64,000 nucleotides of DNA from Stenotrophomonas sepilia (lineage in GTDB: Bacteria; Pseudomonadota; Gammaproteobacteria; Xanthomonadales; Xanthomonadaceae), in assembly GCF_003244875.1 (NCBI RefSeq), contig NZ_LXXZ01000040.1, positions 62,001 to 126,000 of the forward strand. The letters are read 5' to 3'. The translations under genes were made by a program, and so were the position numbers. The notes beneath the pieces are model-generated. The model was not told the DNA's origin. It searched no databases and was given only the letters and a program-made list of their open reading frames with translations. The stretch's first letter is position 1, and each line of letters opens with the position of its first letter. Positions 51,911-58,982 of the stretch are shown here, one piece after another.

Positions 51911-52651
51911 TCAGGGCTGCAATACGGCCTCGGTGGGAACCAGCGCGCCGAAGTCATTGATGACCGTAACGGCAGCCTTCAGCTGGCCCGACGGGCGCGC
52001 GCGTAGATCCTTCAGCGGGAACTCGGCCTGTGAGAACGGCGCGACCATGCCGCCGCCCTGCCCGCCCTGTTCCTGGCCGCCGACATTGAGGCTGACGTTG
52101 GCAAAGTTGACGTGGAACGGGGTCGGATTGTCGGCACGCAGAACCAGGCCGTCCTTACCGGCGTGCAGGGTCCAGCGCAGCTTCTGGTAAGCCAGCACCG
52201 GCTCCCCTGCCAGGTTCGACGGCCGGTAGAACACCTTGATGCGGGTGCGGAAGGCGAACTGCAGGATGTTGGCGCTGGCAGTGCCATTCTTCGGGGGGAT
52301 TTCCAGCATGTTCAGCCAGTACAGCGTTTCCCGGTCGGCCGGCAGGCCCGCGCCGGTGAACATGATGCGGGTGGTCTGCTGCTTCTTCGGGTCCAGGCGG
52401 AACACCGGTGGCGCGACCACGAAGGGGGCTTTGGCGGTATCCGGCGTGGACTGGTCATCGCCATCATCCAGCCAGACCTGGACCAGCGTCGCGCGCTCGC
52501 CTTCATTAATGAACTTGAGCGTGACTTCCTTGTCCTGCGCGGGATAGACCACGCGGGTACCGCCGATCACGACCGACGCATGGGCCACCGGTGAAGCCAG
52601 CGCGACGAGCGACAGCAATGCAGCAGCGATGATGCGATGGAGGGCGTTCAT
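51911..52651 (-). CDS. Periplasmic fimbrial chaperone (PapD/FimC family)
   Basis: 246 residues. Signal peptide ends SPVAHA. The G1-strand and cleft features are visible: GTRVVYPAQDKEVTLKF (with the cleft Arg), FVVAPPVFRLDPKKQQTTRI (the F1/G1 strand with basic cleft Lys), and the family signature ETLYWLNMLEIPPKN. It captures fimbrial subunits in the periplasm and delivers them to the usher encoded next. The C-terminal Ig domain has a Gly/Gln-rich insertion (GGQEQGGQGGG) that is unusual for the family. Confidence 0.94.
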   Translation of the reverse strand: MNALHRIIAAALLSLVALASPVAHASVVIGGTRVVYPAQDKEVTLKFINEGERATLVQVWLDDGDDQSTPDTAKAPFVVAPPVFRLDPKKQQTTRIMFTGAGLPADRETLYWLNMLEIPPKNGTASANILQFAFRTRIKVFYRPSNLAGEPVLAYQKLRWTLHAGKDGLVLRADNPTPFHVNFANVSLNVGGQEQGGQGGGMVAPFSQAEFPLKDLRARPSGQLKAAVTVINDFGALVPTEAVLQP

Positions 52652-52676
52652 GGGTCACCTCGGAACGGGAAAGGAA

Positions 52677-52706
52677 GGAGGCCGCCAGCGCCTGCCGGCG
52701 ACCTCC
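52677..52706 (-). terminator. Intercistronic hairpin between major pilin and chaperone genes
   Basis: GGAGG-CGCC-GC paired with GC-GGCG-CCTCC, with two single mismatches and a 4-nt loop. It lies 5 nt past the major pilin stop. Such hairpins commonly stabilise or partly terminate the abundant pilin mRNA relative to the usher part. This function is inferred from position. Confidence 0.6.
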
Positions 52707-52711
52707 CGCGA

Positions 52712-53275
52712 TCAGTTGTAGACAACCTTGTAGTTGACGTACGACTGCACGAAGCCCGGGGCCGCAGCGCCACCGTTGGCGACGTACTGGCTGGCCATGT
52801 CGATCGTGGCGGTGTTGTTGGTGATCGTCACCGGATCGGTCTTGAACGACGGATCGCGCAGGTCGACCACGGCGTTCTTGTACTTCACCTGGATCTGGGT
52901 GTTGGCTGCCGGCGCGTTGGCTTCCTGGTTGCGCAGGTTGCCGTTGCTCGCGTCGACCTGGCCGGCAGCCGGGTCGAAGTACAGCTCGGCGACCTTGCCA
53001 TCCAGGCACGTGCCCTGGCCGGGGCCACCGATGATCAGCTGGAACGGGTGTTCACCGGCAACGTCGCCGGCTGCTGCCAGCTGGTTGGCCTGCACCGCGC
53101 TCATCGGAACGGTGACGTTGGTGGTGCCGATGGCGCCGGCGCCACCGGAAATGGTGCAGGTCAGGTCGGTGACTTCGCCGGTGAACTCGATGGTGCCCGA
53201 GCCATAGGACTGGGCGCTGGCCGCCGAAGCGGCCAGCAGCAGGCTTGCAGCGGAAGCGATCGGAATGAGCTTCAT
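52712..53275 (-). CDS. Major fimbrial subunit (pilin)
   Basis: 187 residues from the ATG at 53275. Signal peptide MKLIPIASAASLLLAASAAS, then mature GTIEFTGEVTDLTCTISGG with the first Cys and GTCLDGKVAELYFDPAA with the second; terminal strand YVNYKVVYN. The short N-terminal extension and Asn/Thr-rich body fit a shaft-forming pilin of the SMF/CblA-like group. It is the first gene of the operon, preceded by a leader containing a strong hairpin. A longer N-terminus from 53404 reads through that hairpin and is not credible. Confidence 0.92.
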   Translation of the reverse strand: MKLIPIASAASLLLAASAASAQSYGSGTIEFTGEVTDLTCTISGGAGAIGTTNVTVPMSAVQANQLAAAGDVAGEHPFQLIIGGPGQGTCLDGKVAELYFDPAAGQVDASNGNLRNQEANAPAANTQIQVKYKNAVVDLRDPSFKTDPVTITNNTATIDMASQYVANGGAAAPGFVQSYVNYKVVYN

Positions 53276-53326
53276 GATGGTGGTGTTCTTCTTCACAGAT
53301 GTGATCCGCACGCGGGCGGCAAGAAA

Positions 53327-53350
53327 CCACCGCCGCCGAAGCGGCGGTGG
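53327..53350 (-). promoter_or_regulatory. UUCG-capped hairpin in the major-pilin mRNA leader
   Basis: On the transcript strand: CCACCGCCGC, loop TTCG, GCGGCGGTGG, followed by TTTCTT. A perfect 10-bp stem with a UUCG tetraloop is exceptionally stable. It lies about 50 nt before the pilin ATG. It may protect the 5' end or act as an attenuator, since the following T-rich hexamer is terminator-like. Confidence 0.65.
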
Positions 53351-53568
53351 CCGGGGACGGATCGGACACTTGGGGAGAAGGTCCTGTCCGGCCAGCCGGT
53401 GCACGGCTGGCGGAGAGAATCCTAGGTAAGGCCCCCGGAGCGCTCTATCGGACTGCGCCTAGATTTGCCGCGCATGATTGTTAAGGGCCAACCACGAAAC
53501 ACGTGGACTGGCTCCCGTACGGCACAGGTCCACGACAGGGGTACGGTTGTAGCCGTGATAACGAGCCC

Positions 53569-54285
53569 TTATCGCGACTGAACTGGTTTGGCAGGCAGAA
53601 CGGATTTTTGCGCAATCTCCAGCCTACTCACGTCGTCCACTGGCATAAGAACTGCAGCTTTCTGTACCGGGTCCCAAAGTACATAGCTATCACCCAAACG
53701 CCCCACTAGGCCCAGGCCGCCTTGCACCTTCTCATCAATAGTCACATTGACCGTGTACTTGCTGGCGCCAGAAGTGATCGCCTTGGCGCGCTCGAAGCCA
53801 AGCCAGTTTGACGAGATCGGGACATAGACAATCATCACGAGCGCATAGACCAGCCACGGCGAGTCCTTCACGGTGGCCGGCAACACTGGGGACAGGCGTA
53901 CTGCCACTGCACATATGCCCGTCAGCGCCACACCTATCAAAACGGGCCAGGCATTGGTCCACCAAAGCAAGGCACCCATTCCAACAAGACAAAGAGCCAG
54001 GGTCAGCCACATCAGCAGATTGGCTTGGGACGGCGTCGCTGTCACCTTCCCCTCAACCCACCCTCCAAACAGCAGCGCAATCAGAATAAGGAACAACACC
54101 ATGCCGATCCCCGCAAGCCCTGCCAGTGCAAGCTCACTCACCGCAACAAACTGAAAAGGATCCAGGCCGAAGTGACCCCAGTAAGCCTTCAGATAGAAAG
54201 CCCCTTGCACCAAGCCAAACGTAACCAGCGCCGAACCCCACCCAGCAACATCGGCCATGGTTAGCGTCTTCTGCGTACGTTCCAT
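53569..54285 (-). CDS. Hypothetical polytopic membrane protein
   Basis: 238 residues from the ATG at 54285, chosen over an upstream ATG at 54318 because GGAAGGGGAT lies 5-14 nt before it. About five transmembrane helices occupy residues 12-165. A soluble C-terminal domain of about 70 residues (TVNVTIDEKVQGGLGLVGRL, YVLWDPVQKAAVLMPVDDV) follows. No family recognised. The upstream region shares a 62-nt element with the membrane protein gene at 55.3-55.8 kb. Likely a monocistronic accessory gene. Confidence 0.7.
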   Translation of the reverse strand: MERTQKTLTMADVAGWGSALVTFGLVQGAFYLKAYWGHFGLDPFQFVAVSELALAGLAGIGMVLFLILIALLFGGWVEGKVTATPSQANLLMWLTLALCLVGMGALLWWTNAWPVLIGVALTGICAVAVRLSPVLPATVKDSPWLVYALVMIVYVPISSNWLGFERAKAITSGASKYTVNVTIDEKVQGGLGLVGRLGDSYVLWDPVQKAAVLMPVDDVSRLEIAQKSVLPAKPVQSR

Positions 54286-54310
54286 GTATCCCCTTCCGTC
54301 AATGCAGCCC

Positions 54311-54373
54311 CGCCACATAGTGGCATGCAGCGCTCGACCCTGCAGAACTCATCCTATTAACGTGACGCGTCAC
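54311..54373 (-). repeat. Upstream repeated element, copy A
   Basis: Begins CGCCACATAGTGGCATGCAG (with the palindrome GCCAC-ATA-GTGGC) and ends TATTAACGTGACGCGTCAC (with the perfect palindrome GTGACGCGTCAC), separated by about 25 unconserved nt. Copy B at 55853-55914 has both ends at the same distance. It lies 26-88 nt upstream of the membrane-protein ATG, where a promoter or operator would be. Confidence 0.7.
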
Positions 54374-54452
54374 GCTCGATCGCTGCCACTCCATTGGCGC
54401 CCTACCCCTCCCCGACTATAGTTCCACCCCTCACAAGGACGAGGCGGCACAC

Positions 54453-55208
54453 ATGCCCTATATCGGAATCGGACTCCACGTACTGGCGGCCATCTACTTC
54501 GCGGTGCACGCCATCCGCTCGGGGCAGAGCCTCTACTGGCTCATCCTGCTCTTCTCGTTCCCGCTGCTCGGCAGCGTCGTCTACTTCCTGGCGATCTACT
54601 TCCCGGAAGTCCGCCACTCGCGGGGCGCCCGACAGGTCGTCCGTTCCGCCAAGCAGCTCATGGACCCGGGCCAGGACCTTCGCAACGCCCGTGCCGAACT
54701 GGCGCGCACGCCCACCGTGCAGAACCGGGTTCGCCTGGGCATGACGCTGCTGGATGCCGGCCAGGCGGAGGAAGCCAGAACCCTGCTGGAGCAGGCAGCC
54801 AGTTCGCCGCTGGGCGACGATGCCTACATCCTGACCGGCCTTGCCCGTGCCCGCCTCGATTCCGGGCAGCCCGAGCTTGCGGTGGAGACGCTGGACGGCC
54901 TGTTCGCACGCCACCCGGACGTGCGCCGCAAGCCGGAACAGACCCTGCTGTACGCGCAGGCACTGGCAACCGCGCAAGCCCCCGGAGCCCGCGCCGCATT
55001 CGAGCGCGCCCTGGAATGCGGAAACGACGCGGCCGCCCGCTGCCTCTACGCCGAATGGCTGATGGCGCAGCCGCAACCCGACGATCGCGAGCAAGCCCGC
55101 AGCCTGTTCGCCAGCATCATCGACGATGCCCAGCACTGGTCGCGCCACGCGCGCAGCCACAATGCCGCATGGCTGGAGCGAACCAAGGCGGCGTTGAAGG
55201 GCCACTGA
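54453..55208 (+). CDS. Membrane-anchored TPR protein
   Basis: 251 residues. Two N-terminal hydrophobic helices (residues about 4-22 and 28-50, the PLDc_N-like LYWLILLFSFPLLGSVVYFL) are followed by tetratricopeptide-like helical repeats: NRVRLGMTLLDAGQAEEART, ILTGLARARLDSGQPELAVE, and ADQ-type units to the end. It probably scaffolds protein contacts at the inner membrane. The gene is divergent from the membrane protein at 53.6 kb. Its stop is 61 nt from a convergent gene. Confidence 0.8.
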   Translation: MPYIGIGLHVLAAIYFAVHAIRSGQSLYWLILLFSFPLLGSVVYFLAIYFPEVRHSRGARQVVRSAKQLMDPGQDLRNARAELARTPTVQNRVRLGMTLLDAGQAEEARTLLEQAASSPLGDDAYILTGLARARLDSGQPELAVETLDGLFARHPDVRRKPEQTLLYAQALATAQAPGARAAFERALECGNDAAARCLYAEWLMAQPQPDDREQARSLFASIIDDAQHWSRHARSHNAAWLERTKAALKGH

Positions 55209-55269
55209 CGACCCGGCAGCAGGTGGCGGGCTCGAACACCTGCACTTCCAGGGAACTATCGCAGCGGGC

Positions 55270-55794
55270 CTAGCGCGAGCCCGGCCTGGGGAAGAGCAGC
55301 TTGGGGGTTCCGATAAACAGCAGCCATGCCCCCAGGGCCGCTCCGTAGGCGAGCACCGTTCCCACAAGGAATGTGCCGAATAGGCTGCCGGTGAACACCT
55401 GATACAGCCCTTTGCCGCGACCTGCAGCGCTGCCTCCAACAGTCAGCACGATGACCGGCAGCATGATCATTCCGCTGCAGAGGATCAGGGAGAACGCGCC
55501 CAGCAACCAGCGCTTGAGTGGCGGGTTCCATGGCATGGGATAGCCTGCGAGCAGTCGCCTCATCCAAAGAAACATTACTGGAAAGGCGATCAGGTACATC
55601 AATGCCACATACAACCAGGTTCGAGAATCAGCGCTGCCCGCCTCGAAGATGGCTCGCGGGTATACCCCTGTGCGATAGAGCGTTTCTGCGCTTGCCGCCA
55701 GCGCCGCGCTAATGATCATCGCAGGCTTGAACAGGCGCGACACCTTGCCCCATTGCGCGTTGCGTAGTTGCTGCCCGTCAGTCATGCCAGACAT
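55270..55794 (-). CDS. Hypothetical four-helix membrane protein
   Basis: 174 residues from the ATG at 55794 (AAAAAGG upstream); an ATG at 55860 lies inside the repeated element. Four hydrophobic helices: LFKPAMIISAALAASAETLY, LYVALMYLIAFPVMFLWMRR, LLGAFSLILCSGMIMLPVIV and FLVGTVLAYGAALGAWLLFI. No family recognised. Shares its upstream element with the gene at 53.6-54.3 kb, hinting at common control. Confidence 0.68.
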   Translation of the reverse strand: MSGMTDGQQLRNAQWGKVSRLFKPAMIISAALAASAETLYRTGVYPRAIFEAGSADSRTWLYVALMYLIAFPVMFLWMRRLLAGYPMPWNPPLKRWLLGAFSLILCSGMIMLPVIVLTVGGSAAGRGKGLYQVFTGSLFGTFLVGTVLAYGAALGAWLLFIGTPKLLFPRPGSR

Positions 55795-55852
55795 GAAAAC
55801 CTTTTTGGGCGGATGCGTCCATGAGGTACCAAGGGGCATTGTGCAGATGATT

Positions 55853-55914
55853 CGCCACATGGTGACATGCAGCGCCTTATTTCGCGGATTTCACGTATTA
55901 ACGTGACGCGTCAC
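55853..55914 (-). repeat. Upstream repeated element, copy B
   Basis: Begins CGCCACATGGTGACATGCAG and ends TATTAACGTGACGCGTCAC, the same two conserved blocks as copy A with a diverged middle. It lies about 60-120 nt upstream of the membrane-protein start at 55794. Confidence 0.7.
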
Positions 55915-56170
55915 ACGCAATCGGAAGCGCATTGCTGGACAGGCATGTCGCATCTGCCTTGCTCACAGCCCCACCGGGCGGATGCCGACAGCGCGCAGAG
56001 CTGCACCACCGACATGGCCGATAGCGTTGCAGCGCAAGGCTCCAGCTTCGTTTCGTCGTATGCAACGATTCTGAAAATGTTGAAAGTGGTGTCGGCATCA
56101 GCCCTACTGCATTGGCATCGCGCACAACCGGGCGTATTCCTTGCTGTGCCACCTTGAACAGGTGGCCGGG
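55915..56170. other. Intergenic stretch without a supported gene
   Basis: Together with the adjoining repeat and hairpin element this forms a 585-nt gap between the genes starting at 55794 (minus) and 56380 (plus). I see no coding frame with a plausible start and no clear promoter here. Confidence 0.5.
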
Positions 56171-56351
56171 ATTCGAAACCCCGGTTCTACGCTGAAGTAA
56201 ACGCTTGCCAGCCGGCATCACCCATCAGGTGGTGCCGGCTGGCAATCCGTCGGCCGGCTATGGCGGGCGGTGCGTGGAGGCCTTGCGCCTGCCGGTTTAG
56301 CGTAGACCGGGTTTCGAACCTCGCACCGTCCGCCACCTTTATCGGTGGCGG
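56171..56351 (+). repeat. Multi-hairpin element upstream of a small gene
   Basis: Three nested or adjacent structures. (1) A 20-22 nt inverted repeat, 56171-56193 against 56299-56318 (ATTCGAAACC...GCT / AGCGTAGACCGGGTTTCGAA). (2) Inside it, a perfect 13-bp stem TTGCCAGCCGGCA / TGCCGGCTGGCAA with a loop that can itself pair CACC/GGTG. (3) A stem CCGCCACC-TTTATC-GGTGGCGG just 28 nt before the ATG at 56380. The GGTTTCGAA and GATTCGAA cores recall tRNA T-arms, but no tRNA folds here. It may be a structured leader or a mobile REP-like unit. Confidence 0.65.
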
Positions 56352-56379
56352 CTTCTGCATGCACGCAAGGAGCCCAGCC

Positions 56380-56736
56380 ATGACCCAGCCCCACTCCCCT
56401 GCCCCGCACCCCATCCACGACGTGCCTGCGAATGGCCCTGCGCTGGACCCGAACACCCTCATCGCCCTGCTGCACAGCATCGGCTCCGGCGCCGCCTCCG
56501 ATGGTCAGCCGTGGCCTGAACGCCATCAGATGCCCGGCCGGCGCATCGCCTTGGCGGATACCGACTGCTCGCTGGCCGGGCTTCGCGTGGTCCTGGAGAT
56601 TCTGCTGGCCGCGCAGCGCGCCCGCGAGAACGGCGAGCTGGAGCAGTACGTCGGCCCGCGCGTGATGGAGGGGCTGATCATGGCCGGAATTGGCCTTACC
56701 GCACACGCCAGTACCCGACTGCATCCGGAGGGCTGA
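56380..56736 (+). CDS. Small helical hypothetical protein
   Basis: 118 residues from the ATG at 56380 (CAAGGAG 8 nt upstream). A Pro/His-rich disordered N-terminus is followed by LDPNTLIALLHSIGSGAAS, then ADTDCSLAGLRVVLEILLAA and a C-terminal VMEGLIMAGIGLTAHA. The layout resembles small Pseudomonas proteins of the DUF3077/DUF6124 kind, which also sit behind inverted repeats, but I cannot confirm homology. The following gene starts immediately after its stop. Confidence 0.55.
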   Translation: MTQPHSPAPHPIHDVPANGPALDPNTLIALLHSIGSGAASDGQPWPERHQMPGRRIALADTDCSLAGLRVVLEILLAAQRARENGELEQYVGPRVMEGLIMAGIGLTAHASTRLHPEG

Positions 56737-57207
56737 GTGGCCTGGTGGCGCTGGGCGGCCACCGCGCTCTGTCTTGTGGTGGTCGTTGCGGCACAGACGC
56801 AGTGGCCGGCGCCGCCCAAGCCCTCGCCTATCGGTTTCCACAGCATCCCCGGCGATCGCTTTCTGCAGTTGCGCCGCCAAGCCATGCAGTTCGTGGAGGC
56901 TCGGCCACTACAGGGCTTCCAGTTCGTTGAGCGGCGCCGAGATGCCGAGTTCCAGGTTCATTGCCGAGGCATACCCGTGCTGTGGCTGGAGAGGCGCTCG
57001 CAACATCTGCTGTTGCAGGTCTCACTGGACGCGAAGCAGCGGGCGCCTGCCGTTATGCGGTTGCGGGCGCTCCTCCAATGGCAGTTGGAGCCGTTGGATT
57101 ACCCGGAGCAGGTCCTGGCTGGCGTGCCGGAACCAGTTCTGTTGGATCGGGTGCTGCAGATTCTTGCTGGTGATGTGCCTGATGGGGCGCGATGTGGCGT
57201 GCCGTAG
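56737..57207 (+). CDS. Small secreted or membrane-anchored hypothetical protein
   Basis: 156 residues from a GTG that directly abuts the previous TGA. One N-terminal hydrophobic stretch (WAATALCLVVVVAAQTQ) is a signal peptide or anchor. The remainder is basic and helical with a single Cys (HCRGIPVLWLERRSQHLLLQ). No domain recognised. The stop codon TAG is part of the GTAG of a downstream repeat. Likely co-expressed with the 118-residue protein. Confidence 0.55.
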   Translation: MAWWRWAATALCLVVVVAAQTQWPAPPKPSPIGFHSIPGDRFLQLRRQAMQFVEARPLQGFQFVERRRDAEFQVHCRGIPVLWLERRSQHLLLQVSLDAKQRAPAVMRLRALLQWQLEPLDYPEQVLAGVPEPVLLDRVLQILAGDVPDGARCGVP

Positions 57208-57228
57208 TCGAGCATGGCTCGACTCTAC
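57204..57228. repeat. SMAG-type REP element
   Basis: GTAG followed by an 8-bp stem AGTCGAGC / GCTCGACT with loop ATG, then CTAC. This is the form of the GTAG-headed palindromic repeats known as SMAG in S. maltophilia. It may serve as a terminator between the convergent genes at 57207 and 57269, and it supplies the stop codon of the upstream gene. Confidence 0.75.
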
Positions 57229-57268
57229 AGGGCTGCGGGCAGCGAGGGTTCGGGGTCCGGCTCTGCCG

Positions 57269-57916
57269 CTAGTCATCTGCTTGACGGGCGTTGGCACCGT
57301 GATCGTGCGACTCGACCTCGGCATCGATCCAGCCCGCATCGCGCGCACGCGCAAGATCTTCTGGCGTATCGATATCCAGGCCCAGTTCCGGTGCCTGCAG
57401 GACATGCACCGTATCGACAGGAAGTTGCCGCAGGCGCGCTCCGAAGCCGCGGTCACCGGTTGCACGCGCAGCGTTGAACCATGCACGCGGCACTACTGCA
57501 GGAATGCCAGGCGCGCCTCCATGACGGGTGCCAGCGCACCCTGACGCCGAGGCGCGGGCACCCGAAAGCAGCGCCTGCAGATGGGAGCGCTCGATTGCGG
57601 GCTGGTCGCATGCCACGACCATCACCGCAGTCACCGTGGGTAGCAGGTGTGCGCTGGCAACCTGCAGGCTGCTCGCCAGGCCGCGTTCCCAGTGCTGGTT
57701 GGTTACCGGGGTGGCATCCAGGCCGGCAATGCTGGATGTCACGGCCTGTGCGTTCGCGCCCACCACGACCAGGACCTGCGCTGGCGCGAGCTCCCGCGCC
57801 AACCGCACCACGCGATGTACCAGGGTCTCGCCCTGCCGGGTCAGAAGCTGCTTGGGCTGGCCGAGTCGGGTGCTCCCGCCGGCAGCCAGCACGACGACCG
57901 CATGCGCGTCAGTCAC
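57269..57916 (-). CDS. mocA: MobA-like molybdenum cofactor cytidylyltransferase
   Basis: 215 residues from the GTG at 57916, which overlaps the xdhC stop as GTGA; an ATG at 57937 is possible but lies deeper in xdhC. The nucleotidyltransferase signature is VVVLAAGGSTRLGQPKQLL, followed by VVACDQPAIERSHLQAL with the metal-binding Asp and HGGAPGIPAVVPRAWF. It would form molybdopterin cytosine dinucleotide, the cofactor form used by PaoABC-type aldehyde oxidases encoded immediately upstream. It is the last gene of the operon. Confidence 0.88.
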   Translation of the reverse strand: MTDAHAVVVLAAGGSTRLGQPKQLLTRQGETLVHRVVRLARELAPAQVLVVVGANAQAVTSSIAGLDATPVTNQHWERGLASSLQVASAHLLPTVTAVMVVACDQPAIERSHLQALLSGARASASGCAGTRHGGAPGIPAVVPRAWFNAARATGDRGFGARLRQLPVDTVHVLQAPELGLDIDTPEDLARARDAGWIDAEVESHDHGANARQADD

Positions 57917-58980
57917 CTGCCGTGCGCGCTTCGCCATTGCTGCAGCTGCGCGGCGATGCTGAGCGAAATTGCCTCGGGCCCTCGGCCGCCGATGTTCAGG
58001 CCGACCGGTGACCGAAGTCTCGGGGAAAGGCAGTGGCGCTGATCCGGTGTCAGCAGCTTGAACAGGTCCTCGCGCCTTCGCCGCGGACCCAGCAGTCCAA
58101 TGAACATAACTTTGGTATCAGCCAGGGCCACCAGCGCCTCCCGGTCCAGTTCGAAATCGTGATGCATCACCAGTGCCGCGTCGCACGGGTCACCATGAAG
58201 GGCCTCTGCAGGGTTGGTCTGAAGATGCACATCGGCGTACTGCCCGGCAGAGGCCCAGCGCGCTCGCCGTTCGGCCACGCTGACCCGCCACCCCAGGCCC
58301 CGCAGCAACGGAACCAGGAAGGGCGTTTCCGGACCGCCCCCCAACACCACGGCCCGCGGAAGCCGGGGCAACGGCAAATGCCATTCGCCCTCGCCAAAGG
58401 GCTGCGTGCCCTCCATCGGATGCAGCTGCCACGCCTGCTCGTGATGGCCGGCACGGAAAATGACCTGCCCCGACGTGCGAAGGTCGCGCTGGAGTGACAC
58501 ACCCTCGCGCAACCAAGCCTCGATCACGTCGTCGATGCCAACCATGGCACGCAATGGCAGGAGCGCAATCCGCAGCCGGCCGCGGCACCCGAGCGCAGAC
58601 CCACTCAACAGGTCGTCGTCACTGCGGGTGTCGATCTCGATCCAGTCGACCCGCCCTGCCGCGCTCACCTGCTCCGCGCGACGCGCGAGCTCGGGCTCCA
58701 GGCATCCGCCGCTCAGCCAGCCGGCCTGGCTGCCGTTGCAGAACAGCACCATGTCGCCGGCACCGGCGTAAGTGGAGCCATCGGTTTCCAGCACCAGCGC
58801 GAGCACGGCGTGCTCCCCCGCGCGCACGCGCATCAAGGCCGTCTCGAGCACGCCGCGCGGGCTGCCTTCGGCGAGGAAGCCCGGCGCTGCCGACAGGTCC
58901 TCGGCAAGATCGCCGGACTCCCCTCCGCCTGCGGCGGAGACCTCCAGAGTGGTCGAGGCTGCGGGTCGGTCCATGCGCAC
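57913..58980 (-). CDS. XdhC/PaoD-type molybdenum cofactor insertion chaperone
   Basis: 355 residues from a GTG at 58980 or ATG at 58974. The XdhC/CoxI N-terminal part contains LALVLETDGSTYAGAGDMVL and LSGGCLEPELARRAEQV. The C-terminal Rossmann-like XdhC_C domain has AVVLGGGPETPFLVPLLRGLG and ends with FIGLLGPRRRREDLFKLL, then LRSPVGLNIGGRGPEAISLS. Proteins of this family bind the modified cofactor and insert it into the large subunit. The gene follows paoC by 2 nt and overlaps mocA, so it fits PaoD in the E. coli paoABCD operon. Confidence 0.9.
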   Translation of the reverse strand: MRMDRPAASTTLEVSAAGGGESGDLAEDLSAAPGFLAEGSPRGVLETALMRVRAGEHAVLALVLETDGSTYAGAGDMVLFCNGSQAGWLSGGCLEPELARRAEQVSAAGRVDWIEIDTRSDDDLLSGSALGCRGRLRIALLPLRAMVGIDDVIEAWLREGVSLQRDLRTSGQVIFRAGHHEQAWQLHPMEGTQPFGEGEWHLPLPRLPRAVVLGGGPETPFLVPLLRGLGWRVSVAERRARWASAGQYADVHLQTNPAEALHGDPCDAALVMHHDFELDREALVALADTKVMFIGLLGPRRRREDLFKLLTPDQRHCLSPRLRSPVGLNIGGRGPEAISLSIAAQLQQWRSAHGR

Positions 58981-58982
58981 CG

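Noticed and set aside
54359..54376. GTGACGCGTCAC as a CRP/Clp site
   Set aside because: The half-sites GTGA/TCAC are separated by 4 nt instead of the 6 nt required by CRP-type TGTGA-N6-TCACA sites.
55811..55817. CGCATCC before the membrane protein gene at 55.3 kb as a fifth ECF promoter
   Set aside because: The -10 CGTA is missing at 16 nt spacing.
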